NCBI GenBank assembly: GCA_905215725.1 | Contig: CAJMRD010000034.1 | Coordinates: 1-22,231, forward strand | From: an uncultured bacterium | Lineage (GTDB): Bacteria > Actinomycetota > Coriobacteriia > Coriobacteriales > Coriobacteriaceae | Direction of reading: 5' to 3' | Length of the DNA stretch: 22,231 bases | Shown here: positions 8,514 through 15,655 of the stretch, in pieces | Layout: the number at the start of each line of letters is the position of its first letter | Position numbering within the stretch: position 1 is the first letter of the stretch | Position numbers and translations under genes: made by a program | Notes under the pieces: model-generated | Databases searched by the model: none | What the model saw: only the letters and a program-made list of their open reading frames with translations | What the model was told of the DNA's origin: nothing

Positions 8514-8865
8514 TTGACCACCAATCCTCGAAGTAGTTGTTTTCGCATCTGACGCTCTATTGTGACGCAGTGCGGGGTTGAGGTTGTGCCTTCATTGCAT
8601 ATCGTATTAAAGATGATTCTCATTCTCAATAATAATTTTTTGTTATCAGACTATTCTTCAGCTGAAATTACGCATTTCCGCAGGTCAGGAAAGTGTCTGG
8701 TCAAAATAACATCTATCATTTCTTTTGGTCAACCGTTTACCGCTAAATTCCTACCGTTCGTCTGCATTACGCAATGTACCTGCGGATATACGAGATGATG
8801 GGCAGCGTGTTACCATGAGAAAAAATTGTTATGAACATTTCCGATTTCACCCAAAGGAGTTGCCC
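8514..8865. promoter_or_regulatory. Divergent intergenic region between purine operon and YheO-like regulator
   Basis: This 352-bp AT-richer region separates two divergent genes and has no coding signal. Besides the operon promoter it holds a perfect 10-bp palindrome TTCAGCTGAA (8657-8666), a near-palindrome CATTACGCAATG (8765-8776), and two TGGTCAA words (8698 and 8726). These are candidate operators for the adjacent regulator. A possible plus-strand promoter (TTGTTA, 17 bp, TGAAAT) starts at about 8640; it is weak evidence. Confidence 0.5.
8601..8629 (-). promoter_or_regulatory. Promoter of the purine operon with overlapping Fur-like box
   Basis: On the minus strand, TTGAGA (8624-8629) is followed by a 17-bp spacer and TACGAT (8601-8606), a good sigma70-type match, and transcription would start near 8594. 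The -35 and spacer are overlapped by TGAGAATGAGAATCA (8614-8628). This agrees at 12 of 14 defined positions with the 7-1-7 Fur consensus TGATAATNATTATCA. The promoter call is by eye; the repressor identity is inference. Confidence 0.55.
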
Positions 8866-9522
8866 GTGAACGAGACCGTACGTCGCTTTTTGCCGATGGT
8901 CGATTTTCTGGAGCAGATACTCGGCAAAAACAGCGAAATCGTGCTGCACGATTTCTCGGATCCCGACCACGCCATCGTCGATATTCGCAACGGCATCGTG
9001 AGCGGCCGCAAGGTCGGCGGTCCCGCCACCGATCTGGCACTCAAGATCATGCACGACGCCAAGTATCGCGACCTGCCGTTTATTACGGGCTACGAGGGGC
9101 GCGGTGCCGGCGGCAAGACGTTGGAGTCAGCGACGTACTTTATCCGCGAGAATGATGAGATCGTCGGTATGCTCTGCGTCAACACCGACCTCTCGACCGT
9201 GCGCTCCATCAACGCCATGGCGCAGCAGCTCATGGCGTGCTTCGACGCGGCGCCGACGCGCACGGAGCCCGCCCCTATCGAGGTCGAAAGCCTTTCGGAG
9301 TCCACACAGGAGCTCATCGACCGCAGCATTGCCGAGTTGCTGAGCGCGCGCGGGCTGGATGTAGCGTCGCTTGGTCAGAGCGACCGCGTGGACGTCATTC
9401 GCCACCTCAACGGTAACGGGGTGTTCATGCTCAAGGGCGCCGTGGCCTGCGCCGCCGCCGCGCTGGGCATCTCTGAGCCCAGCGTCTACCGCTACCTGCA
9501 AAAAGTCCGCAAGGAAGGCTAA
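8866..9522 (+). CDS. YheO-like transcriptional regulator (PAS_6 plus HTH)
   Basis: This 218-residue DNA-binding regulator has the YheO/DauR layout. An N-terminal PAS-like sensor domain spans about residues 8-115 (EIVLHDFSDPDHAIVDIRNG, GRKVGGPATDLAL, ENDEIVGMLCVN). A C-terminal helix-turn-helix spans about 155-215 and ends in ALGISEPSVYRYLQKVRK. Proteins of this family sense small metabolites and activate or repress adjacent catabolic genes. I chose GTG 8866 because AAAGGAG lies 6 nt upstream and the protein then begins where the family does; longer in-frame starts at 8725 and 8815 lack a comparable site. It is divergent from the purine operon, which makes it the obvious candidate regulator of purine uptake and oxidation. 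The effector is unknown; a purine is the natural guess. Confidence 0.88.
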   Translation: MNETVRRFLPMVDFLEQILGKNSEIVLHDFSDPDHAIVDIRNGIVSGRKVGGPATDLALKIMHDAKYRDLPFITGYEGRGAGGKTLESATYFIRENDEIVGMLCVNTDLSTVRSINAMAQQLMACFDAAPTRTEPAPIEVESLSESTQELIDRSIAELLSARGLDVASLGQSDRVDVIRHLNGNGVFMLKGAVACAAAALGISEPSVYRYLQKVRKEG

Positions 9523-9565
9523 CGAGCAAAATGGAGTGCGGCTCCACAAGCGATCCGTCACTTGA

Positions 9566-9605
9566 TAAAAGACCCTGCAGCTCGCACGCGCTGCAGGGTC
9601 TTTTT
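9566..9605. terminator. Bidirectional intrinsic terminator between regulator and ridA
   Basis: A perfect 11-bp stem (9570-9580 with 9591-9601) with a 10-nt loop is followed by five T on the plus strand and preceded by four A, which gives a T-run on the minus strand. It lies between two convergent genes and can terminate both. Confidence 0.93.
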
Positions 9606-9634
9606 GCATGTCATGTTTAGTTGTGGCCAACGCC

Positions 9635-10012
9635 TTAGAGAGCGGCAACGACCTCGATCTCGACCAGACCGCCAGCCGGAAGGGCGGCAACCTGGAAGGC
9701 GCTGCGCGCGGGGAACGGGGCCTCGAACTTGGAGGCGTAGATCTCGTTCACGGCGGCGAAGTCGGCGATGTCGGCCAGGTAGACCGTGGTCTTGACGACA
9801 TCGGCAAAGGTAGCGCCGGCAGCGGTCAGCAGGGCCTCGACGTTGGCGAGGGACTGCTTGGCCTGGGCCTCGACGCCCTCGGGCATCTTGCCGGTCGCGG
9901 GATCGATGCCCAGCTGGCCGGACAGGAACACCATGTTGCCGGCCTGGATACCGGGGGAATACGGGCCGATGGCTGCGGGTGCGTTATCGGAAGACACGAC
10001 GGTCTTGCTCAT
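9635..10012 (-). CDS. ridA: RidA family enamine/imine deaminase
   Basis: This 125-residue protein belongs to the Rid/YjgF/YER057c/UK114 family. RidA hydrolyses reactive 2-aminoacrylate and related enamines/imines made by PLP enzymes, protecting the cell and releasing 2-ketoacids and ammonia. The catalytic arginine is Arg103 in FPARSAFQV, followed by the conserved LPAGGLVEIEVVA; GPYSPGIQ and the SGQLGIDPATG loop are also typical. The length is normal, and a trimeric cytoplasmic enzyme is expected. ATG 10012 has an AAGGAG site at ideal spacing; upstream in-frame codons to 10087 would run through the leader hairpin and are not part of the gene. It is transcribed alone between two terminator/leader structures. 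RidA-like proteins can also act in purine or pyrimidine catabolism, so its place near the purine operon may or may not be meaningful. Confidence 0.95.
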   Translation of the reverse strand: MSKTVVSSDNAPAAIGPYSPGIQAGNMVFLSGQLGIDPATGKMPEGVEAQAKQSLANVEALLTAAGATFADVVKTTVYLADIADFAAVNEIYASKFEAPFPARSAFQVAALPAGGLVEIEVVAAL

Positions 10013-10045
10013 GTTTTTCTCCTTACGATCAATTGAGAGAGCGTG

Positions 10046-10130
10046 AGCGCGGTGTTCACACCGGGAGGCACAGTTCGGTCTGAACACCGCGCTTGATTGG
10101 GATAGTACTCAAGGTTTCTGTTTGATGCAA
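10046..10130 (-). promoter_or_regulatory. ridA promoter and 5' leader hairpin
   Basis: A perfect 13-bp inverted repeat (10046-10058 with 10081-10093) is extended, after one mismatch, by 4 more pairs (10060-10063 with 10076-10079). On the minus strand a candidate promoter, TTGCAT (10125-10130), 17 bp, TACTAT (10102-10107), would start transcripts near 10095. The ridA mRNA would then begin almost exactly at the foot of this hairpin. The stem is certain; the promoter is moderate. Confidence 0.6.
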
Positions 10131-10312
10131 GAATATTATCAGCTTGCGAGAATATTTTATCGCCCAACGGTTTCCCCGAACCGCTGAACGGTTCTCATGT
10201 GGAGCAGCCAGTCCAAGCTGCTGAAGACTTTGTCCTGCTTAGGCTGCGGGCGTCGCCCACCGCAGCGACGCCACTATACTTTTGAATATCTGAGCATTTT
10301 GAAAGGCAGGAT
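10094..10312 (+). promoter_or_regulatory. Upstream region of the U32 gene
   Basis: No gene is seen here. On the plus strand TATACT (10275-10280) could be a -10 box, but no clear -35 precedes it. Stems include 10178-10183 with 10189-10194 and 10203-10208 with 10217-10222. Two competing stems lie just upstream of the possible -10: 10244-10249 with 10260-10265, and 10249-10255 with 10266-10272. Confidence 0.4.
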
Positions 10313-12808
10313 ATGACCGCAACCGCCAGCCGAACCACTAACCGCAGGCCCGAGCTTTTGGCCCCCGCCGGAGGCCCGGAGCCCTTTGCCGCCGCGCTCG
10401 CCGCCGGGGCAGACGCCATCTACTGCGGCATGGGCAGCTTCAACGCCCGCCGCAAGGCAACCAACTTTACCGACGAGGCCTTTGAGCAAGCCTGCCGCGC
10501 CGCGCATCTAGCCGGGTCGCGCGTCTACGTCACGGTCAACATCGTCATCAAGCAGTCCGAGATGGGCGATGCACTGCAGCTCATCCATCGCTGCTCCACG
10601 CTGGGCGCCGATGCCTTCATTATCCAGGACTGGGGTCTGTTCTTTGAGGTCAAGCGCACCATGCCCGGCATCGAGACACATATCTCGACCCAGGCGAACA
10701 TCCACGACGACCGCGGAACCCTTTGGTGCCGTGAGCAGGGCGCCGACCGCGTGACTCTCTCGCGCGAGCTCTCCATCGACGAAATCGCCGCCATTCACGA
10801 CGCCGCGCCCGATGTGGACCTTGAGGTCTTCAGCCATGGCGCCATCTGCTTTTGCTACTCGGGCCTGTGCCTGCTGTCGAGCTTTGCCATGGCGGGACGA
10901 TCGGCCAACCGCGGCATGTGCGCCCAGCCCTGCCGCCTGCCCTACAAGTTGATCGACGAGAACGGTCGCGCGCTCTCCCCTGCCGGTCGCGAGCGCGCGC
11001 TGTGCCCGCGTGACACCAACACCTCACAGCTTGTTCGCCGTCTGTATGACGCCGGCGCCGCATCGCTCAAGCTCGAGGGCCGCATGAAGGCACCCGATTA
11101 CGTGTACTCCATCGTTGATGTGTATCGTCACGAAATTGACGACATGCTATCCGGAGCCGCCGTTGCCAAGGACGAGGAAGCCGCCCGCCAGCGCCAGCTC
11201 AAGCGCTGCTTCAACCGCGACTTTACGCACGCCTATCAGGACGGCACCTCGGGCGACGAGATGATGAGCTATGAGCGTTCCAACAACCGCGGCCAGATCG
11301 TGGGCACGGTGCTGGGCAGCCGCCCGGCCAACCGCGATGTGCGCGGCCTCAAGTCCGACGACCGCCGTCGCCGCGCCGCCATCGCCCGCATTGAGCTGTT
11401 TGAGCCCGTGGGCAAAGGCGACCTGCTGGAGCTTCGCCACGATAACGAGTTTGACCAGTTCCTGACCACCATTGCCGCCGATGATGCCGCCGCCGGTGAC
11501 ATCATTGAGTGCCGCGTGCCCCGTAGCATGCCCGAGGGCTGCCGCGTCCGCGTGATTCGCAGTCAGCGTGCCATTGACGCCGCCGGCGCCGCGCTCAAGC
11601 GCGATGTGCTGCGCCGTCGCGCCGTGGATGTAACCGTCGTGGCACGTTTGGGTGAACCGTTTGCCGTCACGCTTACTTGCTGCGACGACCCATCGCTTAC
11701 GGCCACGGGCACGGGCTCCACCGTCGAGGCCGCCAAGACCCGCGCCGTTGAGGCGACAGACCTGGTTGAGCATGTGGGCCGCATGGGTTCCTCGCCCTTT
11801 GAGGCCGCAAGCTTTGATGTGACACTCGATGAGGGCTGCGGTATGGGCTTCTCCGCCGTGCACAAGGTGCGCACAGCCGCTTGCAAGGCGCTCGAGGAGG
11901 CCATTCTGGCACCGTACGCGAAGCGTGCCCGCACGCTCGAGCTGCCGGCGATTGTCACCAGTGATTCCCGCCCCATGCCCGAGCACTACCGCGATGAGCC
12001 GCAAATCTGCGCCACCGTCACCTCGCTCGAGGCCGCCGAGGCCGCTCGCGCGGAGGGCGCCACGCGCATCTATATGACCACCGACGCGCTCGAGGCTGTC
12101 GGACTCTCCCCTGCCGATGCATTTGAGCAGGGTATCGTGCCCGTACTCGACGAGGTCTGCCGCGCCGTTGACCACATACGCGTTGACCCGTGGGTTGTTG
12201 CCGGCGCCACGGTCGCTATTGGCAACATCTCTGAGCTTGCCCTGGCCGCCCAGGTTGGCGCCACGGCCGAGATTCGCTCTTGCCTGCCGGCGCACAACAC
12301 GCCCTGCATGGAGGCGCTTGCCGAGCGCGGAGCCGGTGCGTTTTGGCTCTCGCCCGAGATCACGCTCGACGAGATTGTCTCGCTCGGCGCCGCCGCGCCC
12401 GCGGCTCTGGGCATCACCGTGTTTGGCCGCCCGCGCGTTATGACGAGCGAGCACTGCATCCTGCAGGTGGCCAACGGCTGCATCCACGATTGTGCCAACT
12501 GCCGCCTGCGTGCCCGCAAGCTCTCGCTCAAGAATATCGACGGCAAGGTCATGCCGGTGCGTACCGACATCCACGGCCGCTCACGCTTGTACGACGCCTA
12601 CCCCATCGACCTCACGCCTCAGGTTCCACAGTTACTCGATGCCGGCGTGCGCCGTCTTATGGTCGACGGAACCCTGCTCGAGGCCGATGAGATCGCCCGT
12701 GCCGTCGCTCGCGTCCGTCGCGCCGTCGAGGCGGCTCAAGCCGGCCGCAAGCCCGCCGCCCGCCTGCGCGGGGCGACCTCGGGCTGCATGTTTGTGGGAA
12801 TCAGCTAA
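10313..12808 (+). CDS. U32-family protein with DUF3656-type middle domain (probable RNA hydroxylation factor)
   Basis: This is an 831-residue member of the 'peptidase U32' family. Although named for proteases, characterised bacterial relatives RlhA and TrhP hydroxylate a cytidine of 23S rRNA or uridine 34 of tRNA, so an RNA-modifying role is more likely than collagen cleavage. Residues about 12-330 form the U32 barrel (ELLAPAGGPEPFAAALAAGA at the start). It carries the family cysteine region HGAICFCYSGLC at about 175 and NRGMCAQPCRLPY at about 200. A collagenase-like/DUF3656 segment follows (about 380-500). The C-terminal third (about 560-800) looks like a second barrel with a cysteine cluster, HCILQVANGCIHDCANC, at about 713-731, a possible Fe-S or metal site. 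ATG 10313 follows AAAGGCAGGAT. The next gene, a pseudouridine synthase, begins 15 bp later, which supports a shared RNA-modification unit. Substrate RNA is not predictable from sequence. Confidence 0.88.
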   Translation: MTATASRTTNRRPELLAPAGGPEPFAAALAAGADAIYCGMGSFNARRKATNFTDEAFEQACRAAHLAGSRVYVTVNIVIKQSEMGDALQLIHRCSTLGADAFIIQDWGLFFEVKRTMPGIETHISTQANIHDDRGTLWCREQGADRVTLSRELSIDEIAAIHDAAPDVDLEVFSHGAICFCYSGLCLLSSFAMAGRSANRGMCAQPCRLPYKLIDENGRALSPAGRERALCPRDTNTSQLVRRLYDAGAASLKLEGRMKAPDYVYSIVDVYRHEIDDMLSGAAVAKDEEAARQRQLKRCFNRDFTHAYQDGTSGDEMMSYERSNNRGQIVGTVLGSRPANRDVRGLKSDDRRRRAAIARIELFEPVGKGDLLELRHDNEFDQFLTTIAADDAAAGDIIECRVPRSMPEGCRVRVIRSQRAIDAAGAALKRDVLRRRAVDVTVVARLGEPFAVTLTCCDDPSLTATGTGSTVEAAKTRAVEATDLVEHVGRMGSSPFEAASFDVTLDEGCGMGFSAVHKVRTAACKALEEAILAPYAKRARTLELPAIVTSDSRPMPEHYRDEPQICATVTSLEAAEAARAEGATRIYMTTDALEAVGLSPADAFEQGIVPVLDEVCRAVDHIRVDPWVVAGATVAIGNISELALAAQVGATAEIRSCLPAHNTPCMEALAERGAGAFWLSPEITLDEIVSLGAAAPAALGITVFGRPRVMTSEHCILQVANGCIHDCANCRLRARKLSLKNIDGKVMPVRTDIHGRSRLYDAYPIDLTPQVPQLLDAGVRRLMVDGTLLEADEIARAVARVRRAVEAAQAGRKPAARLRGATSGCMFVGIS

Positions 12809-12823
12809 CCGAAAGGCTTACAC

Positions 12824-13483
12824 GTGAACGAAGAACCTCAAGTCCTTTACTGCGACGCCTGGCTCATGGCCATCGACAAGCCCGCCGGCATGATCGTCCA
12901 CGGCGACGGCACCGGCGAGCGCACGCTCACCGACTACGCCAGCGACCTGCTGCTGGCGATGGGCGACGGCTTTGCCGCGACCGACATGCAGCCGCTCAAT
13001 CGCCTGGACCGTGACACCACCGGCGTGGTGCTGTTCTCGCTCGACAAGCAGACGCAGCCCGCCTTTGACCAGATGGTCATCGACCACGCTTTCGAAAAGC
13101 ACTACCTAGCGCTCGCCGAGGGCAAGATCGACTGGAACGAAAAGCTCATCGACAAGCCCATCGCCCGCGACCGTCACGACAGCCGAAAGATGCGCGTCGG
13201 CGCCAGCGGCAAGCCGTCTCAAACGCGCGTGAAGGTGCTCAAACGCCTTAAGAGCCGTCGTGGCCTGCCCACGCGCTCGTATATCGATGTCGAGTTGCTC
13301 ACCGGCCGCAAGCACCAAATCCGTGTGCATCTGGCAAGCGAGCGCCATCCCCTGGTTGGCGACGACCTGTACGGAACGCCGCGCCCCTGCGGCCTCATGC
13401 TCCACGCCCACAGCGTGTCCTTCACGCATCCCGTAACCGGCGAACACATCCACATCGAAGCCCCCTGCCCCTGGGAGCCCTAA
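12824..13483 (+). CDS. RluA-family pseudouridine synthase
   Basis: This 219-residue enzyme isomerises uridine to pseudouridine in rRNA or tRNA. The catalytic motif NRLDRDTTGVVLF carries the nucleophilic Asp62 of the RluA family, and the later GRKHQIRVHLA and HPLVGDDLYG motifs are also diagnostic. It lacks an N-terminal S4 domain, so it is closer to the short RluA/TruC type than to RluC/RluD; the exact target uridine cannot be assigned. The start is GTG 12824 with an AAAGG site 8 nt upstream, 15 bp after the U32 stop, so the two genes are probably co-transcribed and both act on RNA. Its stop codon is immediately followed by a terminator-like hairpin repeat at 13482. Confidence 0.92.
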   Translation: MNEEPQVLYCDAWLMAIDKPAGMIVHGDGTGERTLTDYASDLLLAMGDGFAATDMQPLNRLDRDTTGVVLFSLDKQTQPAFDQMVIDHAFEKHYLALAEGKIDWNEKLIDKPIARDRHDSRKMRVGASGKPSQTRVKVLKRLKSRRGLPTRSYIDVELLTGRKHQIRVHLASERHPLVGDDLYGTPRPCGLMLHAHSVSFTHPVTGEHIHIEAPCPWEP

Positions 13484-13521
13484 ACCACCACAATGGGGAC
13501 AGGCACCTTTGTGGTGGTTTT
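13482..13521 (+). terminator. Terminator-like hairpin after rluA-type gene, repeat copy 1
   Basis: A 10-bp stem (13482-13491 with 13511-13520) with a 19-nt loop is followed by TTTT on the plus strand and overlaps the stop codon of the pseudouridine synthase gene. It can act as an intrinsic terminator. The same 39-bp sequence recurs at 13772-13810 with one mismatch. Confidence 0.75.
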
Positions 13522-13548
13522 GCCGCAATGGTTCAACCGCGGTCCCAA

Positions 13549-13611
13549 AATGTCTCGATCTGTAACAGTTAGAACCCATTTTCCGGTCTATCTGTTACAG
13601 ATCGAGACATT
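13549..13611. repeat. Long palindromic element, unit 1
   Basis: Perfect 20-bp inverted repeat (13549-13568 with 13592-13611) around a 23-nt loop. The core words are TCTGTAACA and TGTTACAGA. It is related at equal length (57 nt, 13553-13609) to the unit at 13633-13689. Confidence 0.9.
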
Positions 13612-13632
13612 CAAATCCCCCTTAAGGGAAAA

Positions 13633-13689
13633 TCTCAATCTGTAACACCTAGCCCACTTTTAACGGTCCAGTTGTTACAGACTTAGACA
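13633..13689. repeat. Long palindromic element, unit 2 (diverged copy)
   Basis: A 57-nt unit, aligned without gaps to unit 1, keeps a 9-bp stem (TCTGTAACA 13639-13647 with TGTTACAGA 13673-13681) plus scattered outer pairs. It starts exactly 80 bp after unit 1. Confidence 0.75.
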
Positions 13690-13703
13690 AACCGGCAGAC
13701 AAC

Positions 13704-13741
13704 GAAAGCGGCAACGCCCGTGATGGACGTTGCCGCTTTTC
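13704..13741 (+). terminator. Intrinsic terminator
   Basis: A 12-bp perfect stem (13705-13716 with 13728-13739) with an 11-nt loop ends in a run of four T on the plus strand. It is a second plus-strand terminator behind the U32/pseudouridine synthase pair, with a short A-run on the other side. Confidence 0.85.
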
Positions 13742-13771
13742 TATTGAGAAAACTACTCGGTTTTCGTTACT

Positions 13772-13810
13772 AACCACCACAATGGGGACAGGCACCTTCG
13801 TGGTGGTTTT
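13772..13810 (+). repeat. GGGGACAGGCACC hairpin, repeat copy 2
   Basis: This 39-bp copy differs at one position (C at 13798/13799 region for T) from 13483-13521. It keeps the 9-bp stem AACCACCAC/GTGGTGGTT and trailing TTTT. It lies just beyond the stop of the DeoR gene on the other strand. On the minus strand it lacks a good T-run, so it reads as a plus-strand terminator-like element. Confidence 0.85.
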
Positions 13811-13825
13811 GGCCTTGTCTCGCTG

Positions 13826-14572
13826 TTAGACAGTGATGACGTTGTCCATTGCCCGGTACTTGGCGGGGACCTCGCCCGCAGTGATAATCGTTGCGTCGCG
13901 GAAGTCCGCGAACTTGACGGGCGCCACCATGCCAAATTTACTGGCGTCCGAGATTACAAAGCGTTTGGCGGTATGGCGCATCGAGATACGCTTGACCTGT
14001 GCTTCCTCGATATCGGGCGCCGTGAAGCCCTGCTCGGCGGCAATGCCGTTAGAGCCCCAAAAGCCACAGTTGAAGTTGTAGCGGTCTAAGGTTGCCAAGG
14101 CATCGGGGCCAACGAGCGCCTCGGTCTCGGGTTTGAGCTCGCCGCCCAACACCACGGTACGCATGCCGCGCAAAGCAAGGTGCTGAGCATGGAGCACGGA
14201 ATCGGTCACATAGGTGACATCTTCAAGGTGTGGAAGATGCTCGATGAGCCTCAGCGTCGTCGAGCCCGAGTCGATGTATACAAAGCTCTCGGGCTCCACA
14301 AGCGCCGCCGCACGGGCGCAGATACGCTCCTTGTCGTCGTTATGGAGGTCGCTGCGCTCATTAAGCGTTAGGTCGCGCGTCACGTGCGCGCGCTCAAGAC
14401 TCGTCGCTCCACCGTGGACCTTGGCGATGCGATGAGCTCGGTCGAGCGTCTGCAGGTCGCGCCGAATGGTAGACGCCGTCACGCCCAGGGCATCGGCAAG
14501 CTCCGGCACGGTAACCGAGCCGGCCTGCTGCACCATCGACACGATCGCGTTGAGCCTATCTTCCGCAAGCAT
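13826..14572 (-). CDS. DeoR/GlpR-family transcriptional regulator
   Basis: This 248-residue regulator has the standard family length. Residues 1-57 are the DeoR-type winged helix-turn-helix (RLNAIVSMVQQAGSVTVPEL, then VTASTIRRDLQTLD). The remainder is the DeoR sensor domain (ISOCOT fold), with FVYIDSGSTTLRLIEHLP at about 95 and LGGELKPETEALVGPDAL at about 142. Such regulators usually respond to phosphorylated sugars. The start ATG 14572 lies 3 bp after the stop of the upstream oxidoreductase gene. Its GAGGAGG site lies within that gene's last codons, so translation is coupled. It probably controls its own operon through the repeat-rich upstream region at 15719-15837. The inducer is unknown. 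Confidence 0.92.
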   Translation of the reverse strand: MLAEDRLNAIVSMVQQAGSVTVPELADALGVTASTIRRDLQTLDRAHRIAKVHGGATSLERAHVTRDLTLNERSDLHNDDKERICARAAALVEPESFVYIDSGSTTLRLIEHLPHLEDVTYVTDSVLHAQHLALRGMRTVVLGGELKPETEALVGPDALATLDRYNFNCGFWGSNGIAAEQGFTAPDIEEAQVKRISMRHTAKRFVISDASKFGMVAPVKFADFRDATIITAGEVPAKYRAMDNVITV

Positions 14573-14575
14573 CGC

Positions 14576-15655
14576 TTACTCCTCCTCGGGGTACACAACT
14601 CCCCAGTCGGCGCGGAGCTTGGTCATAAGCTCCATAACATCAGAAGCATAATCCAGCAGCTCGCGCTTGGAGTCGTCGCCGGCAACGGCCTTCTCCAGGT
14701 CGGCCATCTCATAGCACAGGGCGTAAGCCTCGGTGCCGGCGTGGACCTCCTCGCGGTGGCCGTCCGCAGTCCACACGATGGTCGCGTGATCGGCACGCGG
14801 ATATTCATTGACCTCGATGTAGCACTTGTCGAAGCTGATGACCGAGCGCTTGGGCTGCTTGGAGTGGAGCGTAAGGCTCACGACGCCCAGCTGCTGCTCG
14901 GCATTTCGGCAGACGATGCCACCCGCGACGTCAACGCCAGTCTCGCAGGTGTTGCCCAGCGAAACGACCTCAGCGGGCTGGCTTGCCATAAAGAGGCGCA
15001 TGACGGACAGGGCATAGACGCCAATATCGAGCATGGCACCGCCAGCAAGGTTGCGATTGTAAAAGCGGTTGGTCAGGTCCCCGTACTCCTTATAGCTGCC
15101 AAAGTTGAGCTGGGCGAGGTTCATGCGACCAAAGTCGCCCGCATCCATGCGACGGCGCAGCTCCTGATACAGCGGCATGTGAAGCACCGTGGTGGCGTCC
15201 ATAAGGACGACGTTGTGCTCGTCGGCGATGGCACGCGCCTCGTCGAGCTCAGCGGAATTGAGGGTGATGGCCTTTTCGCAGAGCACATGTTTGCCGGCTG
15301 CCAGAGCGGATCGCAAGTAGGTGATGTGAGTGTTGTGCGGCGTGGTGATATAGACTGCGTCAATGTTCGGATCGGCGTAGAGGTCCTCGACCGTTTCATA
15401 GACCTTCTCAACGCCATACTGCTCTGCAAAAGCTTGTGCCTTGGACAGCGTGCGGTTGGCAACGCCCGCAAGCTTGCGGCCGGCAAGAGCGAGAGACTGG
15501 GCCATCTGGTTGGCGATAACGCCGCACCCGATCACAGCCCAACGAAGCTCGGGAGCCGTAAAAATGTCGTCGGGGAACGGCTGATCCTGAACCGAGGCAA
15601 ACGCCGCCTTAGCGGCTGCTTCGGCGTCGAGCGGAGCCTGTTTGGAATCTGCCAT
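14576..15655 (-). CDS. Gfo/Idh/MocA-family oxidoreductase
   Basis: This 359-residue NAD(P)-dependent dehydrogenase belongs to the glucose-fructose oxidoreductase/inositol dehydrogenase family. An N-terminal extension of about 37 residues precedes the Rossmann motif WAVIGCGVIANQMAQSLA. ITTPHNTHITYLRSALAAGK and HVLCEKAITLN follow; family members usually have EKP where this protein has EKA. The C-terminal substrate domain carries GGAMLDIGVYALS. Typical substrates are sugars, polyols or dihydrodiols, and the specific one cannot be read from the sequence. ATG 15655 has an AGGAGG site 6 nt upstream. It is the first gene of a two-gene operon with the DeoR-type regulator, which suggests sugar- or polyol-responsive expression. 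Confidence 0.92.
   Translation of the reverse strand: MADSKQAPLDAEAAAKAAFASVQDQPFPDDIFTAPELRWAVIGCGVIANQMAQSLALAGRKLAGVANRTLSKAQAFAEQYGVEKVYETVEDLYADPNIDAVYITTPHNTHITYLRSALAAGKHVLCEKAITLNSAELDEARAIADEHNVVLMDATTVLHMPLYQELRRRMDAGDFGRMNLAQLNFGSYKEYGDLTNRFYNRNLAGGAMLDIGVYALSVMRLFMASQPAEVVSLGNTCETGVDVAGGIVCRNAEQQLGVVSLTLHSKQPKRSVISFDKCYIEVNEYPRADHATIVWTADGHREEVHAGTEAYALCYEMADLEKAVAGDDSKRELLDYASDVMELMTKLRADWGVVYPEEE

Noticed and set aside
5732..8552. Two long plus-strand open frames opposite ssnA and the permease
   Set aside because: Antisense shadows of well-identified genes, with low-complexity sequence and no family motifs.
8514..8600. Purine riboswitch in the permease leader
   Set aside because: The leader is only about 80 nt and I see neither the conserved purine-riboswitch junction words nor a clear three-way junction.
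11147..12574. 475-codon minus-strand open frame opposite the U32 gene
   Set aside because: Antisense shadow; the plus-strand protein carries clear family motifs throughout.
13483..13810. Possible CRISPR array or insertion sequence
   Set aside because: Only two copies of each repeat, spacing irregular, repeats are themselves palindromic, and there is no cas or transposase gene nearby.
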